In this document: positions 6,712 through 15,037 of the stretch, piece by piece
How the letters are laid out: every line of letters starts with the position of its first letter
Numbering within the stretch: the first letter of the stretch is position 1
Assembly (NCBI RefSeq): GCF_001875725.1
Contig: NZ_MLCQ01000003.1
Location: 54,050-118,049, forward strand
Direction: 5' to 3'
DNA: 64,000 bases
Source of the DNA: Corynebacterium sp. NML140438
GTDB lineage: Bacteria; Actinomycetota; Actinomycetes; Mycobacteriales; Mycobacteriaceae
Made by a program: the position numbers and the translations under genes
The notes under the pieces: generated by a model
Told to the model about the DNA's origin: nothing
The model's input: only the letters and a program-made list of their open reading frames with translations
Database searches by the model: none

Positions 6712-9420
6712 CGAAACGTTGGACCGGTTCCCGCTGCGCACCGCCGTGCGCTTATCGCCGGAACGATCATCTGCTCGCTCGCACTCAACACAGTGCACGC
6801 GAATGCAACCACCCCGCACTACGCGACCAATCCCGAGCGAGCCGCTGAGCAACTCGGTGAAAACCAGAACTGGCGTGACAGTAAAGGCACCGTCACCCCC
6901 GCAGTCAGCCCCGAAGACACGGAAGACGCACGCCAAGTCATTGAACGCGACGCAATCGCAGCCGGGCGCGTCACTTCCCTCGAACAAATCGAAGAGGGAC
7001 ACGCCAAAGGCGTTGTACAGGGCCGTGTCGTGCTAGCTACCGATGCGCACTCACTCAGTGCAGCACAGCGCGAGCTTGGTAACGGCTACACCGTGTACCT
7101 GCAATGGATGGACAACACATCGCCTGCGTCGCCTATCTTCTCGGCCAAAACTCACACCCTTGCAGACGGCACCCCTCCCGGTGAAGGCTATTTCGCGTTC
7201 GACAACCTCAACTGGATTGACGCGAAGGGCACCCTGCACCACTTCAACCCGGAGTCGGATGGTGAACACACCCGCTACAAGATGTGGTTGCGTCCCAACC
7301 AGCAAGGTCCCGCTGGCAACCCCCTAGTCACGCTGCGCCAAGCACCCGGCTCCGGGGTCGGGTTTATGAACCCCGACTTTGATGGGCCAGGCGGCTCCAA
7401 GGTGATTGAGGGCTCCGCTCTCACACACGCTACCATTTACGCAGCAGAACAGCCCCTGGCCACCGACACGCCCTTCCCATTTACTCGACCACGCAACGAA
7501 TGGCGTCTCGACGAACAAGGCCCATCCACTGAGCGACCACAGTACTCAGTTTCGGGCAAGGTGTACTGGTCCAGCATCGACCACCTTGGCGGGTTCCCAC
7601 AGAAAACTGAAGGACAGGATGGTGACGGCAACTACGTAGTAATGAGCCGGTTGAGCGAAGAGGGCGTCGAAAAGCTGAAAGAAGCCGTCGGGCAGATCGT
7701 GGACCCTGTTCAGCGCTCCCAGGCTCAGGCTGCCTACCTGAAGGAACACCCGGAAACTATTGCCGAGACTGTGATTGGCAAAGTCGTAGACGGTAATTAC
7801 ACCCTGCGCTTCAAAGGACGCGTAACCGAAGACTCGCTCTATGGATTCGTTGTCGCAGGTACAAAGAACTCCGGCCCGACACAGCAAGTACTTCCTGCGT
7901 TCTCCGGCTGGGCTGTGCCGGAATTCGGCCCCGCCGGTGAACACTCCGTGCTTCCAGCAGCTAGGTACCATACAACTGGTACCTACGCAGCCGACGGTGT
8001 AGACTTCGCCCTCGTCCCCGACGCCACGGACCCCATGCTGAGCATCAGCGCTTCCGTTGGCACGCACCGCGCGAAACCCGGCGACGTGGTTCACCCATTC
8101 ATCGAAATGGTGGCAGCGCTCGGCCAATCCGCAGACATCGAATGGACCAACGCCGATGGTGTCACCTACGCCAGATGCAACGAGGACAACTTGAACGCTT
8201 GCTCCTTCACCGTCCCCGAAGACGCCAAAGACGGCGACATGTTCCAAGCCAGACTGATGGTTGAGGCACAGATTGTGGCCTCGGCGCAGTTCGAAGTTGG
8301 CACGAACACACTCGCAGAAGACTACCAACCACAATGGGACAACATCACGGTTGAAGCAGGCAAGCAAGCCACCGCTCCTGCACCTACACTTGACGACGCC
8401 CGCTCCAAGATCAACGAGCGCCTCACCCCAAGTCAGGACGTAGCATTCGCCCGCGATGCGAAAACTCCAGACTGGGTCACCATCGCCGAGGACGGTTCGC
8501 TGACCGTCAACCCGCCAGCCGGAACGAAACCAGGGAAGCACAGCGTCCCCGTGAACGTGACGTACCCAGATACGTCGACGGAGACCGTGAACGTTGCCGT
8601 AACGGTCACGGCGCCGCCAAGCGTGGTGCCGTCCACCTCGGCTAAGCCGTCAACGTCGGCGAAGAAGCCGAACCCGCCGGTGAAGCCATCGCCTTCGGAC
8701 AAACCTTCGGTCCCGGCGAAGCCAAGCCCGTCGGCGAAGAAGCCGAACCCGCCGGTGAAGCCGAGCCCGTCGGCGAAACCATCGACTTCGGCGAAGAAGC
8801 CGAGCCCGTCGGTGAAGCCGAACCCGCCGGTGAAGCCGAGTCCGTCGGCCAAGCCATCGACTTCGGCGAAGAAGCCAAGTCCACCGGTGAAGCCGAACCC
8901 GTCGGTGAAGCCGAACCCGCCGGTGAAGCCATCGACTTCGGCGAAGAAGCCAAGCCCGTCGGTGAAGCCGAACCCGTCGGTGAAGCCGAGCCCGTCGGCG
9001 AAGCCATCCACCTCGGAGAAACCTTCGACTACTCCGCGCAAGGCGAAGGCGCCGACCCTGGAAGCACTCATCGAAGGCGAAACAATGCTTCGTGGCAGCG
9101 CCGATGGTGTGAACCAAACGCTGACAGTATCGGTAACTGGGCAGAAGGAAGTTACGGTGCGAAGCGACAAGAACCGTCGCTGGAGTGTGCAGTTAGCGCA
9201 GCCACTGCGCGCGGGGGACGTCGTGAAGGTTCGTGATGCTGCGGGCAACGAAACGAAAACGACTGTTCAGGCGAAACCGACCACAGAACCTGCACCAGGT
9301 TCTTCAGCGGGCAGCATTGTGGGCATCGTGCTCGGAATTTTGGCGGTGCTGATCGGTGGTGCGGTCGCGTTTGGACTGCACACGGGTATGTTGAAGCTGC
9401 CCGGGGTGCTGCACCGATGA
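6709..9420 (+). CDS. Large surface protein with YPDG/Rib-like domain and Lys-Pro-Ser stalk
   Basis: 903 residues. A signal peptide (about residues 1-33) is followed by two related beta-rich modules (about 100-225 and 280-440; the first has GYTVYLQWMD and SPIFSAKTHTLADG). A YPDG/Rib-type domain (about 545-635) ends in VPVNVTYPDTSTETVNVAV. A stalk of about 140 residues repeats KPSPSAKP, KKPNPPVKP and KPSTSA units. Next come a small Ig-like domain (about 782-855) and one membrane helix (about 868-892) with a short tail. No LPxTG sortase motif precedes the helix, so it is probably membrane-anchored through the wall rather than sortase-linked. Likely roles are adhesion or envelope structure; the ligand is unknown. 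GC content is somewhat below its neighbours. Confidence 0.8.
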   Translation: MRNVGPVPAAHRRALIAGTIICSLALNTVHANATTPHYATNPERAAEQLGENQNWRDSKGTVTPAVSPEDTEDARQVIERDAIAAGRVTSLEQIEEGHAKGVVQGRVVLATDAHSLSAAQRELGNGYTVYLQWMDNTSPASPIFSAKTHTLADGTPPGEGYFAFDNLNWIDAKGTLHHFNPESDGEHTRYKMWLRPNQQGPAGNPLVTLRQAPGSGVGFMNPDFDGPGGSKVIEGSALTHATIYAAEQPLATDTPFPFTRPRNEWRLDEQGPSTERPQYSVSGKVYWSSIDHLGGFPQKTEGQDGDGNYVVMSRLSEEGVEKLKEAVGQIVDPVQRSQAQAAYLKEHPETIAETVIGKVVDGNYTLRFKGRVTEDSLYGFVVAGTKNSGPTQQVLPAFSGWAVPEFGPAGEHSVLPAARYHTTGTYAADGVDFALVPDATDPMLSISASVGTHRAKPGDVVHPFIEMVAALGQSADIEWTNADGVTYARCNEDNLNACSFTVPEDAKDGDMFQARLMVEAQIVASAQFEVGTNTLAEDYQPQWDNITVEAGKQATAPAPTLDDARSKINERLTPSQDVAFARDAKTPDWVTIAEDGSLTVNPPAGTKPGKHSVPVNVTYPDTSTETVNVAVTVTAPPSVVPSTSAKPSTSAKKPNPPVKPSPSDKPSVPAKPSPSAKKPNPPVKPSPSAKPSTSAKKPSPSVKPNPPVKPSPSAKPSTSAKKPSPPVKPNPSVKPNPPVKPSTSAKKPSPSVKPNPSVKPSPSAKPSTSEKPSTTPRKAKAPTLEALIEGETMLRGSADGVNQTLTVSVTGQKEVTVRSDKNRRWSVQLAQPLRAGDVVKVRDAAGNETKTTVQAKPTTEPAPGSSAGSIVGIVLGILAVLIGGAVAFGLHTGMLKLPGVLHR
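8636..9030 (+). repeat. In-gene tandem repeats encoding the Lys-Pro-Ser stalk
   Basis: Imperfect 12-, 18- and 24-nt units built on AAGCCGAGCCCGTCGGCG, AAGCCGAACCCGCCGGTG and AAGCCATCGACTTCGGCG succeed each other in frame. They encode the KPSPSA/KPNPPV/KPSTSA stalk. Such repeats change length easily by slippage or recombination. Confidence 0.9.
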
Positions 9421-9447
9421 GGTGAGACTCGGCGATAAAACCTAAAA

Positions 9448-9518
9448 GGTAGTAACAGGATGGTAGCAATCCGGATTTAGGGGGACATTTTTCGGATTAC
9501 TACCATCCTGTTACTACC
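9448..9518. repeat. Long inverted repeat between convergent genes
   Basis: Two 26-nt arms (9448-9473 and 9493-9518) are complementary at 25 of 26 positions around a 19-nt loop. Each arm holds two copies of a GGTAG(T/C)AA element. Lying between the convergent surface-protein and BCCT genes, it may act as a bidirectional terminator. There is no clear T run directly after the stem on either side, so a protein-binding or insertion-related origin is also possible. Confidence 0.85.
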
Positions 9519-9573
9519 ATTTGCGCTTCTGAGGTGTTGGGGCGCCACCCACGCCGTTGATCACCCCGCTCAA

Positions 9574-11436
9574 CTAGTCCTTCTTGGAATCTGAACCAGA
9601 CTCCGAATCGGCGTCGTCGGTCTCTGGCTCGTAGCCGTCGGCCCAGGTGCCGGTTTCGTAGTCGTAGCCGACGTTTTCGCCGTCTTCGTTGGTGCGCTGG
9701 TACCAATCGGTGACGTGGGCGGCGGTGGAGTCGAAGTCGGCGCCGGCGCCTTTGCCTTCGTCGGCTTGGTTGACGGTGAGTTCGAAGTCGTCGCCGTATT
9801 CTTCGAGGCCCTTGATGACGGCGGCGCGCATGGCGGAGCGCGCGTAGGTGTTGCGGATCGCGAGTGGGTCGGTGGACAGGTCTCGGAGGAATGCGACGCC
9901 GATGAAGATCAGGATGACGGAGAAGGGCAGCGCGGAGAGGATCGTCAGGGACTGCAGGCCGGAGAGGGCGTCTTCGCCGCCGGTCAGGAGCATGACGACG
10001 GCGATGCCCATCATGCACGCGCCCCAGAACAGCACGATCAGCTTCTTCGGTGCAGGGTCGCCCTTGGAGGACATGGTGCCCATGACGACGGAGGCGGAGT
10101 CGGCTGAGGTGATGAAGAAGATGGACAGGATGACGATCAGGAGGGCGGACGTCAGGCCGTAGAAGGGCAGTTGCTCGAACATGGCGTAGAGGACGCTTTC
10201 GGTGGAGCTGGTGCCGTCGAAACCTAGGATGTTGTCCCGGTTGAAGGAGATGGCGGTGCCGCCGAAGATGGTGAACGCGAGGATGAGCACGGTCGTCGGT
10301 ACGACGATGGTGACGATGACGAACTGGCGGAGCGTGCGACCGCGGGAGATGCGGGCGATGAACATGCCGACGAATGGGGTCCAGGCGATCCACCATGCCC
10401 AGTAGAAGGCTGTCCACGCTGCTTGGAAGTCGAGGGTTTCCGTGCCCCAGGTCAGGGAGCGGGACGCCATGTCCATGTACTTGTCGACGTACGCGATGGT
10501 GCCGGATGGGATCAGGTTCGTGAGGAACAGGGTCGGGCCGGTGACGAAGACGAAGAAGATCGCGCCGAGTGTCAGCGTGATGTTGATGTTGGAGAGGATG
10601 CGCACGCCCTTGGACACGCCGGAGACGGCGGAGATCATGAAGCCGGTGGACAGCAGCATGACGATGGCGATGAGCACGCCGGTGGATACTTCGATGCCGC
10701 CGACGATGGAAACGCCTTCGGTGATTTGCAGCGCGGCAATGCCGAGGGATGCTGCGGTGCCGAAGAGGGTGGCGACAATCGCGAGGATGTCAACGATCTT
10801 ACTGGTCCATGTCGCCCCACCCTTGGTCAGTGGGGTGAAGATGGAGGACAGGAGGGAGACTCGGCCGCGTCGATACGTTGAGTAGGCGAGTGCGCCGCCG
10901 ACGAGCGCGTAGGCCGACCATGGTGAAACGCCCCAGTGGAAGTGGGACTGCGCCATGGCTTGGTGCAGGGCTTCGGGGGTTTCGGCGTCGACAGTTAGTG
11001 GTGGTGGGGTGATGTAGTGGTTGAGGGGTTCGGAGGGGCCGAAGAAGAAGATACCGACGCCAATACCTGCGGCGAACATCATGGCGATCCACGAGAAGAA
11101 GGAGTACTCCGGCTCCTCGTCGTCCTTGCCGAGCTTGATGGTGCCGAAGCGCGAGAACGCGATGACGAGCATCAGGACGACGCAGCCGGACATGATGATG
11201 TTAAACAGCCAACCGAAGTTGTACATGCCCCAGTTCAATGCGCTGCCGGCGACCTCGCCGACGGTGTCCGGGGCGCTGATGCCCCAAATGATGAACGCGA
11301 CGATGAGCACCGCTGTGACACCGAAGACGAGTTTGTCCACCCCGAATCGGTTGCGTTGTTCTTCTACGCTGATTCCCGGGACGAGTCCGGGGTGCATGTC
11401 GTCGGGGTAGGCGGGTGCAGCATTGGTGCTGGACAT
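9574..11436 (-). CDS. BCCT family compatible-solute transporter
   Basis: A 620-residue secondary carrier of the betaine/choline/carnitine family with twelve membrane segments. Visible signatures are AAGIGVGIFFFGPSEPL (substrate/sodium region) and the tryptophan-rich WAWWIAWTPFVGMFIARISRGR segment in TM8. The acidic C-terminal tail of about 90 residues (from about 530) resembles osmosensing tails of corynebacterial carriers such as BetP, EctP and LcoP. Likely substrates are glycine betaine, ectoine or proline, taken up with sodium under hyperosmotic stress; the exact paralogue cannot be told. Monocistronic, with an AAGGAG ribosome site just before the ATG. Confidence 0.9.
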   Translation of the reverse strand: MSSTNAAPAYPDDMHPGLVPGISVEEQRNRFGVDKLVFGVTAVLIVAFIIWGISAPDTVGEVAGSALNWGMYNFGWLFNIIMSGCVVLMLVIAFSRFGTIKLGKDDEEPEYSFFSWIAMMFAAGIGVGIFFFGPSEPLNHYITPPPLTVDAETPEALHQAMAQSHFHWGVSPWSAYALVGGALAYSTYRRGRVSLLSSIFTPLTKGGATWTSKIVDILAIVATLFGTAASLGIAALQITEGVSIVGGIEVSTGVLIAIVMLLSTGFMISAVSGVSKGVRILSNINITLTLGAIFFVFVTGPTLFLTNLIPSGTIAYVDKYMDMASRSLTWGTETLDFQAAWTAFYWAWWIAWTPFVGMFIARISRGRTLRQFVIVTIVVPTTVLILAFTIFGGTAISFNRDNILGFDGTSSTESVLYAMFEQLPFYGLTSALLIVILSIFFITSADSASVVMGTMSSKGDPAPKKLIVLFWGACMMGIAVVMLLTGGEDALSGLQSLTILSALPFSVILIFIGVAFLRDLSTDPLAIRNTYARSAMRAAVIKGLEEYGDDFELTVNQADEGKGAGADFDSTAAHVTDWYQRTNEDGENVGYDYETGTWADGYEPETDDADSESGSDSKKD

Positions 11437-11463
11437 GAGGTTCTCCTTGAGATTGTGAGTCTC

Positions 11464-12237
11464 TTAGTTAACCGCATCCTGGACGATATGGCTAGTTGGG
11501 TCCGGACGTTTTCGACGGTTCACGGCGAGGAGGAGCAACGTTGTGCCGATGGTGAACGCGGAGGAAAACGCCAGGTCAACCCACCCAATGTCGGTGGGGC
11601 TGGCGTCGGGTTCGATGAAGAAGACAGAGATATTATTAAACGCGTGCATCACTACTGCGGCTTCGAGTCCGCCGGTGTACCAGACCAGGACTGAGACGCA
11701 GAGGGCGAATACGAGGATGTCGGTGAGCCCGATCCAGTTGTATTCGTGCAAAGCGACGAAGGGGATGACGGGTACCGCGTACGCCACCCACGGCGAGCGC
11801 ACCCACGTGCCGACGATTTGGGGGATAGCGCCGCGGAATATGAACTCTTCCGAAGCCGCCTGAAACGGCGTGATGAGCACGTACATCAGCAGGATTGGCG
11901 TGAGGTCGATGTCTTCCCACGGCGTGGTCAGGCCGAACAGCACCAGCATGACGAGGCTGCTGCGAAACACGATTGGCCAGCGTACGCGGCCCGCCACGCT
12001 GACGAGCACCGCCGGATCGCGCCCGGCCGCTCGAGCTGCGAGAAACGCCGCCGGTAGTGTCAGCGCGAGGCTGAGCACGATGGCCAGCTGGGAGTCCATG
12101 TCGCCGGTTACGTCCAGAAACGCGACGGCTGCAAGGGTGAACGCGAGGAAGAACGCGACGAGTAGCAGCGCCTCCACGAGCCCGCGCCACCACGGCCGTT
12201 CAGCGGCGAGGAGGTGGTACTCAGGGTAGGGCTGCAA
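11464..12237 (-). CDS. CPBP family intramembrane metalloprotease (CAAX type)
   Basis: About 257 residues with eight hydrophobic segments. The three CPBP/Abi motifs are present: SEEFIFRGAI (EExxxR), FVALHEYNW (FxxxH) and HAFNNISVF (HxxxN). Members cleave or process membrane peptides and some protect against bacteriocins; the substrate is unknown. The start is chosen at the TTG at 12237 because GGAGG lies 6 nt upstream. A GTG at 12270 would add 11 residues. With the TTG start it overlaps the end of the mutarotase gene by 17 nt, so the two are probably coupled. Confidence 0.8.
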   Translation of the reverse strand: MQPYPEYHLLAAERPWWRGLVEALLLVAFFLAFTLAAVAFLDVTGDMDSQLAIVLSLALTLPAAFLAARAAGRDPAVLVSVAGRVRWPIVFRSSLVMLVLFGLTTPWEDIDLTPILLMYVLITPFQAASEEFIFRGAIPQIVGTWVRSPWVAYAVPVIPFVALHEYNWIGLTDILVFALCVSVLVWYTGGLEAAVVMHAFNNISVFFIEPDASPTDIGWVDLAFSSAFTIGTTLLLLAVNRRKRPDPTSHIVQDAVN

Positions 12238-12880
12238 CGGCGACCTCCAGCGCGATGCTCGCGGAAGCACCCGGGATCAGGGTCACGCCGCGGCGGTCTT
12301 CGCCGAGCAGCGCTGGCTCCACGCACACGAAGTGCGCCCAGTCGTCGTCGCCGAGGTCCTCGGCTACGCGGCAGACGTCGGGGCTCGGGTTCCACACCAC
12401 GAGGTGGTCGGTGCCGGTGCAGGTAAACGTGAGCTCGCGGGTGGCGTCGCGGAGGACGGCGCTGGTCGCCCCGGCAATCACGGCGTCGGTCTCCTTGCCA
12501 AAGCGTAGCGATCCCTCCACCGTCTTCAACTCGCCGTCGGTTTTGTCGAGGAAGCGGGAGCCGTCGACACCCGAGAGTTCCGCTGTCGCCGCGTCGCAGG
12601 CCCAGTAGGGGTGCAGTGCGATCTGGACGGGCCGCGGGGTGGACGCGCCGTTGGTGATGGTCAGTTCGAAGCGCGAGCGGGCGTCGTCAAGCTGGGTGCG
12701 GAAGACGAGGTGGAAGTTGTCGTGGCTCACGCGCATCGTGTCGCCGTCGTGTTGCCACTCGAGGCTGGTTGCCCAGCCGTGCATCTGCTCGCCGAGGGTC
12801 TGTGCGAACCACGGGGCGACAACTGGGATGCCTCCGTGGGCCGGATTGTGCTGGGAATGAAAAAACAGTGGTTGTGTCAC
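12221..12880 (-). CDS. D-hexose-6-phosphate mutarotase / aldose 1-epimerase family protein
   Basis: About 219 residues of beta-sandwich type. It shows GGIPVVAPWF, then HGWATSLEW, ALHPYW (catalytic histidine region), DHLVVWNP and FVCVEPALL (catalytic glutamate region), all in YeaD-like order. The family interconverts alpha and beta anomers of hexose or hexose-6-phosphate. It is shorter than the usual 270-300 residues, with trimmed loops. The GTG at 12880 is taken as the start; no ATG lies in frame nearby, and TAGCAT and TATACC boxes lie just upstream. It heads an operon with the CPBP gene and is divergent from the S33 peptidase. Confidence 0.8.
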   Translation of the reverse strand: MTQPLFFHSQHNPAHGGIPVVAPWFAQTLGEQMHGWATSLEWQHDGDTMRVSHDNFHLVFRTQLDDARSRFELTITNGASTPRPVQIALHPYWACDAATAELSGVDGSRFLDKTDGELKTVEGSLRFGKETDAVIAGATSAVLRDATRELTFTCTGTDHLVVWNPSPDVCRVAEDLGDDDWAHFVCVEPALLGEDRRGVTLIPGASASIALEVAVAALP

Positions 12881-12907
12881 GGCTCCCAATGCTAGTGGGG
12901 GTATAGC

Positions 12908-14131
12908 ATGAGGGCCATGTCTCTGTTTGCTTCCTCTCTCCACTGCGTTGATGTTCCCTTCGAGCGCGAGGGGGTGCAGCTGTTCGCGCGCATCGTGCGC
13001 GGCGCCACAACCGCGAAGGACGCGTCGGCGCTGCTCTTCCTCCAGGGAGGCCCGGGCTTCCCGAGCCCGCGCGAGCGCTTCGAGTGGATCGAGTACGCCA
13101 CCAAGCGCGGCTACCAAGTGGTGCTGCTGGATCAGCGTGGCACGGGCCGCTCCTCCCGCATCGATCGCGCCATGCTTGGCGACGCCACCATCGACTTCAC
13201 CCGCCTGCGCGCCGACGCCATCGTGGACGACGCGGAAGCGCTGCGCCGCACGCTGGGGCTGGCGAAGTGGGACGCGCTGGGCCAGTCCTTCGGCGGGTTC
13301 TGCCTGGTGCACTACATGCTGCGCTACCCGGAGTCGCTGCGTGCGGCGCTGTTTACGGGTGGGTTGCCCTCGATCAGCAGGGGAGTGGACGAGGTGTACG
13401 AGGCAACGTTCGCCACCGTGCGGGCCCGCCACGAGGAGCTCTTCAACGCAGTGCCGTGGGCGCAGGAGCGCATCGCGGAGGTGTGCGAGCACCTCGAGCA
13501 GCGCGAGGAGTTCCTGCCAACCGGGGAGCGGCTGAGCGCGCGGCGTTTCCGGACCATCGGCACGCTACTGGGGCAGGAGGGCGGCGCAGGCACGATCGCG
13601 GCGCTGCTCGAGGACCCCTTCCACCCGAACGGTGCGATGCGCACGGACGTGCTGGCGCAGATCGGCGCGCTGGTCAGCTACGAGTCCGGCCCGCTCTACG
13701 GGGTGATCCACGAATCCATCTACGGCGGTACCGTACCGGGCGCGACCGCGTGGTCGGCGCAGCGCGTCGCCGAGCGCACTCCCGGCTTCGGCGCCGACGA
13801 AGGGCTGCTCACCGGTGAGCACGTCTTCCCGTTCCAATTCGACGAGGACCCGGCACTGCGCCCCTTCAAGGAGGCGGCGCACGAGCTGGCGGCCAAGGAC
13901 GACTGGCCCAACCTCTACGCAGGCGCTGCGGGGTTCAACGCAGTCGACCACGGGATTCGGACCGCGGCGGCCGTCTATACGCAGGACATGTACGTGCCGC
14001 GCCAGTTCTCCCTCGAGACCGCCGAGGCACTCGGCATCAACGTGTGGGAAAACGAGCACATGCAGCACGACGGGCTGCGTAAACACGGCGAGGCCGTGCT
14101 GGGCAAGTTGCTAGAAATCGTAGGCGTCTAG
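12908..14131 (+). CDS. S33 family alpha/beta hydrolase, proline iminopeptidase-like
   Basis: About 407 residues, cytoplasmic. The S33 signatures are LFLQGGPGFPSP (oxyanion HGGPG type), LDQRGTGRSS and the nucleophile elbow GQSFGGF. The C-terminal half carries the helical cap and a catalytic histidine near MQHDGLRKHG. The length fits the larger prolyl aminopeptidases that remove N-terminal proline from peptides. A second ATG at 12917 could be the true start, lying 9 nt after a TATAGC box. The 3' end overlaps the convergent rbsK gene by 21 nt. Confidence 0.82.
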   Translation: MRAMSLFASSLHCVDVPFEREGVQLFARIVRGATTAKDASALLFLQGGPGFPSPRERFEWIEYATKRGYQVVLLDQRGTGRSSRIDRAMLGDATIDFTRLRADAIVDDAEALRRTLGLAKWDALGQSFGGFCLVHYMLRYPESLRAALFTGGLPSISRGVDEVYEATFATVRARHEELFNAVPWAQERIAEVCEHLEQREEFLPTGERLSARRFRTIGTLLGQEGGAGTIAALLEDPFHPNGAMRTDVLAQIGALVSYESGPLYGVIHESIYGGTVPGATAWSAQRVAERTPGFGADEGLLTGEHVFPFQFDEDPALRPFKEAAHELAAKDDWPNLYAGAAGFNAVDHGIRTAAAVYTQDMYVPRQFSLETAEALGINVWENEHMQHDGLRKHGEAVLGKLLEIVGV

Positions 14132-15019
14132 CTCGGCGGCGCTCGGGTAGGAGGGCTGCGCGCCGGGCTTCGTCACAGCGATCGCGCCAACCTTCGCCGC
14201 GACCTTCGCGGCCTCATCCAGGGTGTCGCCCTCAACCAGGCGGTGGCACAGCGCGCCGGCGAACGCGTCGCCAGCGCCGACGGTGTCGACGGCCTCCACA
14301 CGCGGCGTATCCACCGGGCGCAAGCCCTCCGCGTCGGCGATGAGCGCCCCGGCCGCGCCGAGGGTGAGCACGACGGAGGCGAAGCCGGCGTCGAGAAGCT
14401 GCTGGGCCAGCTGCTCCGGGGTCTCCTGCGGGGAGACGCTGAGCTGCTCGAGGATGAGGCCGGCCTCGTGCTCGTTGGCGAGCAGCGGGTCGGCGGCGAG
14501 CAACGCCTCCCGATCCACCTCCACGACTGGTGCCAGATTGATGACGACGCGCGCACCGTGGGCCTGTGCCAACTCGACCGCCTTGGCGAAGCCGTCCGCG
14601 GGGATCTCGCCCTGCAGCAACACGAGCGAGGCGTCCTCGATGGCAGCGACGTGGCGCTCAACGTGGTTCGCGTCCACCTCGGCGTTCGCGCCGGGCACGA
14701 CCAGGACGGTGTTCTCGCCGTCGGCCGCCACGGTGATCACGGCCAGGCCGGTGACCTCCTCTTTCTGCTCGACGTGGGTGAGGTCCACGCCCGCGACCTC
14801 CAGGAGCGCGAGCGCCGGCGCCGCGTTCGAGTCCTTACCAACCGCGCCGACCAGCGCCACATGCGCGCCCAGCTTCGCGGCTGCGCACGCCTGGTTGGCG
14901 CCCTTGCCGCCGGCGGTGAGCCCGCCGCCTTCGCCCAGTAGGGTTTCGCCCGGGTTAGGGTGGCGGGCAACGTTGACGGTGAGGTCTGCGTTAATGGAAC
15001 CAACTACTACGATCTTCAT
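14111..15019 (-). CDS. rbsK: Ribokinase
   Basis: A 302-residue PfkB-family sugar kinase that phosphorylates D-ribose at O5 with ATP. It shows the N-terminal MKIVVVGSINADLT, the GGKGANQA motif near residue 40 and the C-terminal DTVGAGDAFAGAL signature carrying the catalytic aspartate. The ATG at 15019 is preferred to an upstream GTG. It follows the peptide-type ABC transporter genes by 18 nt on the same strand and may be read from that operon, although no ribose transporter is nearby. Confidence 0.92.
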   Translation of the reverse strand: MKIVVVGSINADLTVNVARHPNPGETLLGEGGGLTAGGKGANQACAAAKLGAHVALVGAVGKDSNAAPALALLEVAGVDLTHVEQKEEVTGLAVITVAADGENTVLVVPGANAEVDANHVERHVAAIEDASLVLLQGEIPADGFAKAVELAQAHGARVVINLAPVVEVDREALLAADPLLANEHEAGLILEQLSVSPQETPEQLAQQLLDAGFASVVLTLGAAGALIADAEGLRPVDTPRVEAVDTVGAGDAFAGALCHRLVEGDTLDEAAKVAAKVGAIAVTKPGAQPSYPSAAELDAYDF

Positions 15020-15037
15020 ACCCACCCACAGTAGCGC

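Noticed and set aside
8636..9030. Repeat array that might be read as CRISPR-like
   Set aside because: Units are in frame, vary in length, have no unique spacers and encode a Lys-Pro-Ser stalk.
12221..13492. A longer mutarotase reaching back to 13492
   Set aside because: Sequence before about 12880 is the antisense of the S33 peptidase and lacks family similarity.
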